The notes beneath the pieces are model-generated. The model ran no database searches. It was given only the letters and a program-made list of their open reading frames with translations, and was not told where the DNA came from. DNA of 30,301 nucleotides from a virus, in the IMG/VR virus record IMGVR_UViG_3300020183_000327, positions 1-30,301 of that record; one strand, written 5' to 3'. The position numbers were made by a program, and so were the translations under genes. Of the stretch, positions 8,439 through 15,988 are shown piece after piece. Numbering within the stretch: position 1 is the stretch's first letter; every line of letters starts with the position of its first letter.

Positions 8439-9144
8439 CTTCACCTTCAAAATTCATTTCATAATCAACACCTGGTGCATTTTCTTTTACATATTCTCGA
8501 AATCGTTTTGCATCTTTTGCAAAAAATTCATAACGAATAAAATTTTCAATTGCTGCTCGATCTCTAATTCCATTAACTTCGGTAATTAAATTGTTAATTG
8601 TTTCAGAAACCGTTTCTTGTGTTATTTCTGTTTTTGGATATGCAAATTTAATTGTAGTTTCAGGGTTTATTTGATATGTAAATTCGCCAGCATCATCTGC
8701 AACTAAATTAAATAGTTTAAATTGTACTTCTGTTAAATCAATTGTACGATCTAACATGTTTCCGGTTTTTGGATCTTGAACTTGTACTGAGTATTCGGGT
8801 CCATAGGCCATTACTCGCGCATTAAGAATTAATCCATCTTTATCAACACTACAAATATCATTTACGTTGACATCTGACATTATAATTGATTGCAACAATT
8901 TATCAAATACTACTCCTTCTCGAATGTATGATGAATTAGTTAAAATGTCTTCATCATATGCAGTCATATATCGAAGTTCTAATGTCCCATCGTGTAAAGG
9001 ATGCGATTTTGGATAAATTTTACCACCCGATGCTAATTTTGCAATAATTGTTGGTATTTTACTTCGTTGTTTGTTTTCGTATTGCTGACGTGCAATGTTT
9101 ACTAGATCTTGAGACCCTAATCTCGTTGTAGCTTTGTTGTCCAT
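8383..9144 (-). CDS. Tail/baseplate assembly chaperone (T4 gp26-like)
   Basis: This is a 253-residue protein. Residues about 40-70 read L-A-S-G-G-K-I-Y-P-K-S-H-P-L, then L-E-L-R-Y-M-T-A-Y-D-E-D-I-L, the pattern of the T4 gp26-type baseplate protein family (Pfam T4_baseplate), which in most phages has the form LPSKG.xY...L.x.Rx.....DE.L. These proteins are thought to help hub and tape-measure assembly and may not stay in the virion. The start ATG at 9144 has an AAGGA leader. The gene lies between the tube and the tape measure, as gpG does in other tailed phages. Its last codons (CTT TTT TGG TTT TAA) form a T-run where ribosomes could slip into the overlapping frame. Family call is fair; frameshift use is inferred. 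Confidence 0.78.
   Translation of the reverse strand: MDNKATTRLGSQDLVNIARQQYENKQRSKIPTIIAKLASGGKIYPKSHPLHDGTLELRYMTAYDEDILTNSSYIREGVVFDKLLQSIIMSDVNVNDICSVDKDGLILNARVMAYGPEYSVQVQDPKTGNMLDRTIDLTEVQFKLFNLVADDAGEFTYQINPETTIKFAYPKTEITQETVSETINNLITEVNGIRDRAAIENFIRYEFFAKDAKRFREYVKENAPGVDYEMNFEGEDGSTFKAMFPVNSNLFWF
8389..8398 (-). promoter_or_regulatory. Candidate +1 (or -2) ribosomal frameshift site
   Basis: The coding strand reads CCTTTTTTGG. In the gp26-like frame the codons are CTT TTT TGG TTT TAA. The second frame lies at +1. A Phe-tRNA on TTT can slide one base onto another perfect TTT while the Trp codon waits, after which GGT TTT AAT continues into the second frame. This is inferred; no canonical -1 heptamer fits the needed frame. 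Confidence 0.5.
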
Positions 9145-9170
9145 ATTTTCCTTGTTTATAACCTTTTATT

Positions 9171-9191
9171 AAAAAGGGGGCCGAAGCCCCC
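9171..9191 (-). terminator. Intrinsic terminator with UUCG tetraloop after the tail tube gene
   Basis: On the coding strand: GGGGGC, loop TTCG, GCCCCC, then TTTTT. It is a six-pair GC stem with a stable tetraloop and a T-run, 13 bases after the tube stop and before the chaperone start. It would limit read-through from the highly expressed tube gene. Confidence 0.9.
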
Positions 9192-9203
9192 ATTAATTTT
9201 ATT

Positions 9204-9728
9204 TTAGAAGCTTAAGAATGCCCAATCATAACGTACTGTTATTGATATTTCTTGAACCGAATCACTCGCCCAATCATAGGTACCAAATTCAGCGTCTGTT
9301 AGGAATGCACCATTTAAAATCCATTCTTCAACTGTTTCGCCCAATGGAGAAAGTTGTGATAATTTAATTTGTTTTTTGTAAAATGATGAATAACCATCTC
9401 TACCGGTAGATGATTCATGATGTAAACGAATCCACTCCATTACAGCTTGTGCACCAGATGGAACAATTGGATCATAAAGTGTCATTTGTATGGTGTTCCA
9501 TTCTGATTTTCCTTTAACATATCGTTTAATGTTAATTAAATCCAATGCTACTTCACCATTACTAATTTGTGGCTTACCTGATGTTTTTACTAAATATGCT
9601 GGAATATCCGGTATCGATAACACGAAATGATGTTGTCTTTTAGGCTCCCACGAGAAAGCCCTACTGAACATTATATCGGAGTCGGTGATCGCTAAGTTCG
9701 GATTTCTATTATCATATAAACCTGCCAT
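9204..9728 (-). CDS. Tail tube protein (gp19-like)
   Basis: This is a 174-residue protein, close to T4 gp19 (163). Residues about 30-100 contain F-V-L-S-I-P-D-I-P-A-Y-L-V-K-T and then a W-N-T-I-Q-M-T-L-Y-D-P-I segment ahead of Q-A-V-M-E-W-I-R. This is the typical pattern of myovirus tube subunits: a strand with PxFLVK-like residues, then a loop before a helix over the I-x-L-x-D strand. The gene directly follows the sheath gene. It is flanked by an upstream terminator plus promoter motif and by its own strong downstream terminator, so it forms its own transcription unit, as expected for a protein made in many copies. It has a good Shine-Dalgarno (AAGGA) ahead of the ATG at 9728. Confidence 0.9.
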   Translation of the reverse strand: MAGLYDNRNPNLAITDSDIMFSRAFSWEPKRQHHFVLSIPDIPAYLVKTSGKPQISNGEVALDLINIKRYVKGKSEWNTIQMTLYDPIVPSGAQAVMEWIRLHHESSTGRDGYSSFYKKQIKLSQLSPLGETVEEWILNGAFLTDAEFGTYDWASDSVQEISITVRYDWAFLSF

Positions 9729-9741
9729 GTTCGTATTCCTT

Positions 9742-9756
9742 TTTTTATATAAATAT
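9742..9756 (-). promoter_or_regulatory. Candidate late promoter before the tail tube gene
   Basis: The coding strand reads ATATTTATATAAAAA, 20 bases before the ATG and 10 bases past the sheath terminator. It matches the shared gap motif. Confidence 0.65.
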
Positions 9757-9766
9757 GATGATCAGT

Positions 9767-9796
9767 AAAAAAGGTAGAACCGAAATTCTACCTTTT
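9767..9796 (-). terminator. Intrinsic terminator after the tail sheath gene
   Basis: On the coding strand: AAAAGGTAGAA, loop TTTCGG, TTCTACCTTTT, continuing as a T-run and then ACTGAT. A seven-pair core plus four A-T pairs. The ACTG after the T-run also follows two other terminators in this window. Confidence 0.88.
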
Positions 9797-9806
9797 AATG
9801 TTTATC

Positions 9807-12338
9807 TTACGCTGATTCTGGAAATGCTGCGCCCGTTGGTTGAATATTGAAATCTAACACAACAAATTCAGCTGTTCTAGTTGGCTGTAAAAATATTTGA
9901 CCATATAATATATTTTGATCAATTAGATCCGGAGTATTATTTTTATCATTCATAATAACTCGGAACGCATACAAACCTTGTTGAACGCGCACTGACTCCA
10001 TATATGGATTAACTATTGCTAAGAATTTTTCGCGAGTCTGAACCGAGTTTTGTTCAAATACTAAATATCTCGTAGATGATGCAATAAACTTCTTAACGGT
10101 AATTAATAATCGTCTTACATTGATTCTATCTAACGCACTTGGACGAGCTTGTAATGTCTTTTGACCCCACACAACAATTCCTCCATTCGCTGAACCAAAG
10201 TTTGCAATCGGATTAACTCTAGATTGATACAATGCATCTCTATCTGCTTGAGCTAAAGGAATTTTTGTTCCTGTTGCAGAAACAATATTTCCTCGGGATA
10301 ATCCTGCAGGAGCATACCATGGAGCAGAAAATTTATCATTATATGCCAATACATTAGCTAATAATACTGACGGCGGAACAAATATCGTTGCTTGCGTATC
10401 AGAATTGACTGTCTGCAACCACGGCCAATAAACTGCCGTATAATTCGAATCTATGGTGCTTACTTGTGCCGTTACGGTTGCGATGCTATCATTAATTTGA
10501 TTTGAATCCATTATGTAAAACGTATCCTGACGGGTCTGACATAATGTTCTTGCTAATGATGTTGCTGATGAATGCAAACTATCAATAAGTCCTGGAGTAG
10601 TAAGCAAATTCATATCATAATAATCGGTATTACTTAATACTGAAAATGCTTTATTATATGCTTTAGTACCTGTCGACGTTGATGTTTGACAATCAAATCC
10701 ATATGTGTTATTTGATGCAATATACTCACCAGAATATTTTGGTAAATTAGGACGAGCTCCATCGAAGCCACCTTGAAATGGTACCATAAATTTTCTAGTA
10801 GATAATTTTACATTAGTAATAAATGTTGTTCCATTTAATGCTGCATCTAATGAACCTGTGTATGGACTTGTTGCATTTGGAAAATTTGATGCAGTTGCTT
10901 GAAGAACATCACCTAAGTAAAAATCAATCGAACTACCCGTGTTTGATCCAGATGTTGGAATTGGTGCTAAATAATTCATGTTACTAGCAACCGTATAATC
11001 AAATCCATGGAATATTCCACCCGAATATGTTCCGTTAAGTAATTGATCTGTTCTATATGTTGTTTTTGGCAAAGATAAACTAGATGATACTAATGGAATT
11101 GGAGCATATGGTGCTCGAAATCCAAATGGAATCAATGTTCTATCAATAACTTTGTTTTTAACGTCTTCTGATACTTCTACTCGAATAAAATTATTATTTG
11201 TAGCATAGCTTCCGTTAAATAAAACTTGACCATCATCGTTAACTGAAATATAGCTATCGCCAATTACTTTTGCAATGTATTTAGGTGATGCTGGATCTAA
11301 ATTAACTTCCCATTCTTGAATAATATCTTGAGTTCCTGTATCTGTGTCATTTGAAGAATATGGTGATCCTCCTAAGATTCCCGGAGTTTGTGTATTAACT
11401 CGTCGAAGCTGAACAACAAATGTGCTATATGTATCAGCCAGACCTAATTCTGTACCAGTTCCTGATACACCTGATGCTATTTTAATATCTTTAATTCCGA
11501 CTTTTACTTCATGACTTACTGAAGTTCCATGTGATAATGTATGAAATCTAAATAAATCTGTAACATTAGCGCCGATTTTTTGTGACGTAATCCATGGTGT
11601 TGAAGCTACATTATAATCTTGTAAAAACTCGTAATTGTTGATAATTTGTAATGATGCTGTTACTTTAGTTATATCTACGAAATCTTGCCATGCATCTTTT
11701 GCTTCATATTGAACATACAATGGATATTTTTTAGAATTTGGCGTATCACCAAATACCGTTTTAATATAATTGTTTGCTGAGCTAACAATTGATGCTGAAA
11801 TTCCTGTTGTTAGATCTGTTGCAGTAAATGATGAAAATCCTATAGCTGAATTTTGTGGCGCTGAATATGATCCAGAAACTTTTAAGCAAAATGAACCATT
11901 AGTTAATGATGCATTGTATAATAATGATGATGATTCAAATAATGGACCTGCTAATCCAACCGTTGTTACCGGTTGAGTTGGGTGCAAAATGTGAGTTACT
12001 TTTTTAACTAAATCCATACCGGAGCCAGATTCGGCAACAATTGCCAAGGCACCTCGATTTAAATAATAACCATCTTCGTATAAAATTCTAGTTACGGTAA
12101 TTACTTGACCGTTGTTTAAATAATCTTTTACTGCTAATGGTACAAGATAATTATCTGCAGTATTTGAACCAAATACTTGATTAAACTGCAATACGCTTGT
12201 AATTTTAGTTGGTACTAATACCGGACCTTTTACTGTTGGTCCGACAATTGCAGCACCTATAGTTTGTATCCCTAATGTTAAAAATGATTGATCAATCTCC
12301 CGGGTAAATACGCCAGGCGATACTATTCTTTCTGCCAT
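9807..12338 (-). CDS. Tail sheath protein (gp18-like)
   Basis: This is an 843-residue protein, longer than T4 gp18 (659); the extra length probably lies in surface domains in the middle. The N-terminus (V-S-P-G-V-F-T-R-E-I-D-Q-S) is the classic sheath start. The last 150 residues hold the conserved core: I-N-V-R-R-L-L-I-T-V-K-K-F-I, then a Y-L-V-F-E-Q-N segment, then L-Y-A-F-R-V-I-M-N-D and R-T-A-E-F-V-V-L-D-F. It forms the contractile outer cylinder that drives the tube through the cell envelope. It has a strong Shine-Dalgarno (AGGAG, about seven bases before the ATG) and a promoter motif 23 bases upstream. A terminator follows it. It is one of the most secure calls here. Confidence 0.95.
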   Translation of the reverse strand: MAERIVSPGVFTREIDQSFLTLGIQTIGAAIVGPTVKGPVLVPTKITSVLQFNQVFGSNTADNYLVPLAVKDYLNNGQVITVTRILYEDGYYLNRGALAIVAESGSGMDLVKKVTHILHPTQPVTTVGLAGPLFESSSLLYNASLTNGSFCLKVSGSYSAPQNSAIGFSSFTATDLTTGISASIVSSANNYIKTVFGDTPNSKKYPLYVQYEAKDAWQDFVDITKVTASLQIINNYEFLQDYNVASTPWITSQKIGANVTDLFRFHTLSHGTSVSHEVKVGIKDIKIASGVSGTGTELGLADTYSTFVVQLRRVNTQTPGILGGSPYSSNDTDTGTQDIIQEWEVNLDPASPKYIAKVIGDSYISVNDDGQVLFNGSYATNNNFIRVEVSEDVKNKVIDRTLIPFGFRAPYAPIPLVSSSLSLPKTTYRTDQLLNGTYSGGIFHGFDYTVASNMNYLAPIPTSGSNTGSSIDFYLGDVLQATASNFPNATSPYTGSLDAALNGTTFITNVKLSTRKFMVPFQGGFDGARPNLPKYSGEYIASNNTYGFDCQTSTSTGTKAYNKAFSVLSNTDYYDMNLLTTPGLIDSLHSSATSLARTLCQTRQDTFYIMDSNQINDSIATVTAQVSTIDSNYTAVYWPWLQTVNSDTQATIFVPPSVLLANVLAYNDKFSAPWYAPAGLSRGNIVSATGTKIPLAQADRDALYQSRVNPIANFGSANGGIVVWGQKTLQARPSALDRINVRRLLITVKKFIASSTRYLVFEQNSVQTREKFLAIVNPYMESVRVQQGLYAFRVIMNDKNNTPDLIDQNILYGQIFLQPTRTAEFVVLDFNIQPTGAAFPESA

Positions 12339-12354
12339 TTATGTCTCCTAATGA

Positions 12355-12369
12355 TTTTCTTATAAATAT
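12355..12369 (-). promoter_or_regulatory. Candidate late promoter before the tail sheath gene
   Basis: The coding strand reads ATATTTATAAGAAAA, 23 bases before the sheath ATG, matching the shared gap motif. A strong AGGAG lies between it and the start. Confidence 0.62.
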
Positions 12370-12388
12370 AATGTGTTGCGTCCAAACC

Positions 12389-12658
12389 TTACGCAGTAGG
12401 AGTAAATGTACCTTGGCCAATATTTATTTGACCATCGCCATAACGATTACGCATTTTTTCTAACAATTCTTCTTCTTGTTTGCGCAAATCAACAAACCGT
12501 TTCATTTGTTCTTCTCGTTGTGCATCTATTTGCCGAAGCTGTTGTTGCAACGAAAATTCTTCAATATATAAATTTCCTAGTAATTGAGAGTTTTGCGCAA
12601 ACGAATCTCGTAATGCTTGAATTTCATCTAGATGTTCTTTATCTAATTTTCGAGTCAT
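12389..12658 (-). CDS. Small coiled-coil protein, unknown function
   Basis: This is an 89-residue protein. Residues about 5-70 are a charged, Leu/Gln/Glu-rich helix with heptad spacing (L-D-K-E-H-L-D-E-I-Q-A-L, then a Q-Q-Q-L-R-Q-I segment and E-E-E-L-L-E-K-M), followed by a short Gly/Thr tail. It probably forms a dimeric or trimeric coiled coil. The ATG at 12658 has an AAAGG leader. It sits between the fibre cassette and the sheath gene. I have the impression that short coiled-coil genes at this place recur in aquatic myoviruses, but I know no function; a fibre chaperone or a fibre-neck connector is possible. Confidence 0.7.
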   Translation of the reverse strand: MTRKLDKEHLDEIQALRDSFAQNSQLLGNLYIEEFSLQQQLRQIDAQREEQMKRFVDLRKQEEELLEKMRNRYGDGQINIGQGTFTPTA

Positions 12659-12697
12659 AAATAACCTTTTCTTGATATTATAATGAAAATAATTAAA

Positions 12698-13342
12698 TTA
12701 TCCAAGCATTTCTGTTTTTGCAATATCAAGAGACAATGTATCTACTATAAGCATATCTCCATCTACGATAAAATCTTCCCGTTTAGTTAATGTGGTGCCT
12801 GCTACTACGTTTGACATATCAACATTTAGTCCGTAACATATATCATTAACATATACATTAACAATTAAATTGTGTCCATCTACTGTTTCTATAGCAGATA
12901 AAGTTTTGTCGTTTAAAAATTCTTCAGTAGTCCCATCAAATTTTAAAAGACTATTTTCATAGTCATCAGACGTCATATCAAATTCACGTAAAAATCCTTT
13001 TTTAAGTGCCTCTAGTCGGTCAGCTTCATCCTTGTTAAAATCTTCCATTAAACGTTTTCTACGAGCAAAGTCAACTCCGTTTTTTTCAAGCATCATTTGA
13101 ATGTTTCCATTGTATTTTTCATATGCATCGTTTAATTCAATTTCGGTTAATTTCCATTGCCAAAAATAGTGGGAAAATTCATATTCACCGTTTTGAATAC
13201 GTTGAAGAAACGTAGCATCTTTAGGAAGTGGTTTTGATTTGGTATCAAAACGTCTCCACCACTTAAATTGATTATAGTTTAGTGGTTTAAGTTTTTTAAT
13301 TTCTTTATAAACAAGATCTTTATTAGACGTTTTATATAACAT
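12698..13342 (-). CDS. Unknown protein in the fibre cassette
   Basis: This 214-residue protein has a Lys- and aromatic-rich N-terminus (residues about 24-65 with F-K-W-W-R-R-F-D and Y-E-F-S-H-Y-F-W-Q-W). A helical middle full of Lys, Asp and Glu follows, then a beta-like C-terminus (N-L-I-V-N-V-Y-V-N-D). No catalytic motif, signal peptide or membrane segment is visible. The ATG at 13342 has a close AGG, and a weak copy of the gap motif (one mismatch, 13357-13364) lies upstream. Its place between adhesin-type genes and the sheath suggests a structural or assembly role for the fibres, which is inference. Confidence 0.68.
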   Translation of the reverse strand: MLYKTSNKDLVYKEIKKLKPLNYNQFKWWRRFDTKSKPLPKDATFLQRIQNGEYEFSHYFWQWKLTEIELNDAYEKYNGNIQMMLEKNGVDFARRKRLMEDFNKDEADRLEALKKGFLREFDMTSDDYENSLLKFDGTTEEFLNDKTLSAIETVDGHNLIVNVYVNDICYGLNVDMSNVVAGTTLTKREDFIVDGDMLIVDTLSLDIAKTEMLG

Positions 13343-13392
13343 AACCTATTTTTTCGTTAAATATAAAAAAAATTTTTTAGGGAGACAAGTTT

Positions 13393-13743
13393 TTATCCAC
13401 ATTCTCCAATAACTTCCCAAACTAAATCTCTACCAACGGTATGCCACCAGTATATCACTGTGCCGTCAGAATAAAAACCTTCAGGTGCATAATCACCTCC
13501 ACAACTACCAAAATTATAAAGTAAATTATTTGTAGAGTCAAAACTATAAAATGAAGCTCCGGCAGAACATGCTATACCAGGTGCTCCACCGTAACTAAAA
13601 ACTGAATCTATACATGTTGGTCCGCTACTTGGCCAACCTGGTAAAGATGTAGTTGGGATGCCTACTAAACTAGTTATAGATGTTGCTGCTACACCTGCAA
13701 TGCTGATAATATTTTCTACTGGTACGCCTGATTTATTTGCCAT
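13393..13743 (-). CDS. Small fibre-associated or virion protein, unknown function
   Basis: This 116-residue protein starts one base after the stop of the adhesin gene (TAA-C-ATG), so it is probably translated together with it. The N-terminus (N-I-I-S-I-A-G-V-A-A-T-S-I-T-S-L-V-G-I) has a short repeating I-x-x-I/V-x-G-V pattern that I associate with small virion proteins of aquatic phages. The rest is Gly/Ser/Tyr-rich with five Cys residues, ending G-E-C-G. No signal peptide, transmembrane helix or enzyme motif is seen. A fibre tip or decoration role is possible because of its neighbours. The Cys content is unusual among the proteins of this window. Confidence 0.65.
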   Translation of the reverse strand: MANKSGVPVENIISIAGVAATSITSLVGIPTTSLPGWPSSGPTCIDSVFSYGGAPGIACSAGASFYSFDSTNNLLYNFGSCGGDYAPEGFYSDGTVIYWWHTVGRDLVWEVIGECG

Positions 13744-13744
13744 G

Positions 13745-15706
13745 TTATATTACTACCCAATCATTAGATGGTCTAAATTTCATTGTCCAATATGCGGAGT
13801 TATTAGTGTTTTGGTAATATGCATGACCTAAAATTCTAACATACTGCCCTGCAGTTGTAGGCACTATTATTGACATTGTATTTCCTGCACTTTCTTTAAT
13901 GTATATTGGTGATCCATTGTCAATATATTGAACTTGTGGCGTATCAGTATATGAACCATCATTCACTGTAATTGATCCTTCTAAAATAACTTTAGGGCTA
14001 ACACCAGTTTCTGCACATATTCCTAAAAGTCTAGAGCAATTATCAGTTCCCTGAGTAACTTGATACCACATACCATCTGTTTTTTCTAAATATACTAGAT
14101 CAAATTGGGCTACATTATTATCTAATATTCCTTCTATTACTTCTCCTTCATAATTAAAATTACCTATTGTTGGTACATCTGAAAATGCCTCTTGGGTACC
14201 TAGATCAATGAATCTTTTTAAGTATGTGTTTGTTTCTATTTTATAGTTAAGAGCAAATGCATCCCAATTAAAAACTGCAGTGTTTGATGAATCTATTAAG
14301 TCTCTACTGTTCCAATTAATACTATCAGTGTTTACACCGTCATATAATATTCTACTGTTAGCATTTACACTACTAACACCTGATATATCATTAATATTTC
14401 TTTTATTATCATTTACTTCAATTGCAGTAACGTAATTTGCTCCATCATATGTTTGAACACTAAATGATCCAGTTACGCCTAATGAGCCTGTAATCTCCGT
14501 ACTTCCCGTTACTTGTACAGTATTACCATGGGCAACTAGCAGGTTGCTTCGATTACTAACATCTGCACCGTTACCTACAACAAATGAAGAAGGATCGGAT
14601 ATAGGTACATTGTATTGACCTGTTACATGTTGGTATGAGCCTGAGGCTATTGTGCCTAATCCTTCTGCATGAGATGCATATCCTACGGCTTGAGTCTCAT
14701 AACCTTCTGCGTGTGAATAATATCCTATGGCTTGAGTATCATAACCTTCTGCGTGTGAATAATATCCTACGGCTTGAGTACCTTCACCTTCAGCATGAGA
14801 CGCATCACCTACGGCTTGAGTACCCCTTCCTTCTGCATGAGATGCATATCCTACGGCTTGAGTAGATCGACCTTCTGCATGAGATGCATATCCTACGGCT
14901 TGAGTAAGGACACCTTCTGCGTGAGATACATATCCTACGGCTTGAGTATTGTCACCTTCAGCATGAGACGCAACACCTATGGCGTGAGTACTTGCACCTT
15001 CTGCGTGTGAATAATCTCCTGGTATAGTTTGATCACCACCCCAGTTATTTATCCCTTGTCCTAAATCTCCAACATAAGCAGTAGTTGTAGTTACCGATGT
15101 ATCATATAGCTCTATTATTGTATTAAAATTCAGGAGATTAGAATCAAAGTATGATTGGCTAATGATGAATATAGCTCCGCCGTAATTGGAATCAAATGGT
15201 TCATCATACAAATACAATTGATTGTCTGTTCCAAAATTACCAGCTATATCACCATAAGAACTTGGCAGTGTTATAATACCCGATGCTACTGATTGTGCAT
15301 AGTATGCGTTTTGTGTTCCTGTCTTAGTATTGCCGCCTTCAGCGTGAGAAAATGAACCTACGGCTTGAGTATCATAACCTTCAGCATGAGACGCACCACC
15401 TACGGCTTGAGTAGTGTCACCTTCTGCATGTGAATAATCACCTACGGCTTGAGTAGAGTTACCTTCTGCATGAGAATATGGGCCTGAAGCTAATACAGAA
15501 TTGCCGTTAGCTAATGATCCAGTTACGCCTAATGAACCTGTAATTTCTGCAGAACCCGTATAAGGGAATGCAGGTGTACTTGGAGCATATGAAGCGCTTG
15601 TAGCAAATGAAGCAGTTCCAAGTAACGATCCGGTTATGCTTGGAGCATATAATGAATTTAATGCAGCATCAGAACCTGATACTATGATCTTTTTCCAGTT
15701 TGGCAT
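13745..15706 (-). CDS. Fibre/adhesin with YadA-head-type repeats
   Basis: This is a 653-residue protein. The start is the ATG at 15706, with AAAGGAAC ahead of it; an in-frame GTG at 15742 has no such leader. The N-terminus M-P-N-W-K-K-I-I-V-S-G-S is shared with the upstream fibre gene. Two blocks of 14-residue repeats (core S-H-A-E-G-x-x-T-Q-A-V-G-x-x) follow: four copies at about residues 78-130 and nine at about 232-365. This is the YadA-head (PF05658) repeat of trimeric autotransporter adhesins, which forms a left-handed beta-roll. Between the blocks is a 100-residue beta-rich insert. After them come ITGSLGVTGS repeats and a C-terminal domain with G-S-I-T-V-N-D-G-S-Y. It is a likely trimeric fibre or receptor-binding protein. 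The x-x pairs vary between copies while the core does not. Confidence 0.85.
   Translation of the reverse strand: MPNWKKIIVSGSDAALNSLYAPSITGSLLGTASFATSASYAPSTPAFPYTGSAEITGSLGVTGSLANGNSVLASGPYSHAEGNSTQAVGDYSHAEGDTTQAVGGASHAEGYDTQAVGSFSHAEGGNTKTGTQNAYYAQSVASGIITLPSSYGDIAGNFGTDNQLYLYDEPFDSNYGGAIFIISQSYFDSNLLNFNTIIELYDTSVTTTTAYVGDLGQGINNWGGDQTIPGDYSHAEGASTHAIGVASHAEGDNTQAVGYVSHAEGVLTQAVGYASHAEGRSTQAVGYASHAEGRGTQAVGDASHAEGEGTQAVGYYSHAEGYDTQAIGYYSHAEGYETQAVGYASHAEGLGTIASGSYQHVTGQYNVPISDPSSFVVGNGADVSNRSNLLVAHGNTVQVTGSTEITGSLGVTGSFSVQTYDGANYVTAIEVNDNKRNINDISGVSSVNANSRILYDGVNTDSINWNSRDLIDSSNTAVFNWDAFALNYKIETNTYLKRFIDLGTQEAFSDVPTIGNFNYEGEVIEGILDNNVAQFDLVYLEKTDGMWYQVTQGTDNCSRLLGICAETGVSPKVILEGSITVNDGSYTDTPQVQYIDNGSPIYIKESAGNTMSIIVPTTAGQYVRILGHAYYQNTNNSAYWTMKFRPSNDWVVI
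14650..15020 (-). repeat. 42-bp adhesin repeats, nine units
   Basis: A 42-base unit with a conserved core (on the plus strand near ttctgcatgagatgcatatcctacggcttgagt) is repeated nine times, encoding S-H-A-E-G-x-x-T-Q-A-V-G-x-x. Copies differ mainly at the codons for the two x-x pairs. Confidence 0.9.
15335..15482 (-). repeat. 42-bp adhesin repeats, four units
   Basis: This is a second block of the same 42-base unit, four copies, separated from the first by about 310 bases coding for an unrelated beta-rich insert. Confidence 0.88.
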
Positions 15707-15796
15707 ACGTGTTCCTTTTGTGCTGTGGTTGGTTACATACACTTATGCCGTGCGTGTGCCCACTTCCTTGCGGCCTACAACATTTATAATAAATAT
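15707..15796 (-). promoter_or_regulatory. Candidate late promoter and long GC-rich leader of the adhesin gene
   Basis: The motif ATATTTATTATAAAT is at 15782-15796, overlapping the stop of the small upstream gene. The ATG is 82 bases further on, far longer than most leaders here. Bases about 15740-15777 are markedly GC-rich for this genome. AAAGGAAC precedes the ATG. A structured leader is possible. Confidence 0.5.
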
Positions 15797-15972
15797 CACT
15801 GTTTTAGATATTGTTCTTGCAATTTTAGTATGATATTGTAGAATGTTTCTACTTGTTCTCCACGAATAGAAACATCTTTAAGCAGCATCAACAAAAATTC
15901 AATTTCTTGTTTTGTTAATTGTGATGCTGTTTGTGTTTCTGCTTTTGATTTTAATTTGTCGATTATGCTCAT
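15796..15972 (-). CDS. Small helical protein, unknown function
   Basis: This open frame of 58 residues runs from the ATG at 15972 to a TGA at 15796-15798. The product is helical and amphipathic, with an L-T-K-Q-E-I-E-F-L-L-M-L-L-K-D segment followed by R-G-E-Q-V-E-T-F-Y-N-I-I-L-K-L-Q. I recall short proteins of this pattern (LTxEExxFLL...GxxxExxYxxxxKL) scattered among fibre genes of aquatic phages, without known function. It fills the gap between two fibre genes on the same strand, and its codon use resembles theirs. No Shine-Dalgarno is visible, but it follows the upstream stop by 16 bases. I think it is real because of the pattern and the fit between genes. Confidence 0.72.
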   Translation of the reverse strand: MSIIDKLKSKAETQTASQLTKQEIEFLLMLLKDVSIRGEQVETFYNIILKLQEQYLKQ

Positions 15973-15988
15973 AACTTGTTATTGCGTT

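Noticed and set aside
9749-9756. T4-type late promoters TATAAATA pointing along the plus strand
   Set aside because: The box does read that way on the plus strand, but no plus-strand genes follow; the position just before minus-strand starts supports the opposite orientation.
13357-13392. Possible terminator or promoter after the 116-residue gene
   Set aside because: GGAGA and TCTCC can pair only with a long loop, and the promoter motif has a mismatch; too weak to list as features.
14635-15010. Plus-strand open frames over the adhesin repeats
   Set aside because: They are open only because the 42-base repeat keeps all frames periodic; the minus-strand frame has the recognisable SHAEG repeat and a good start.
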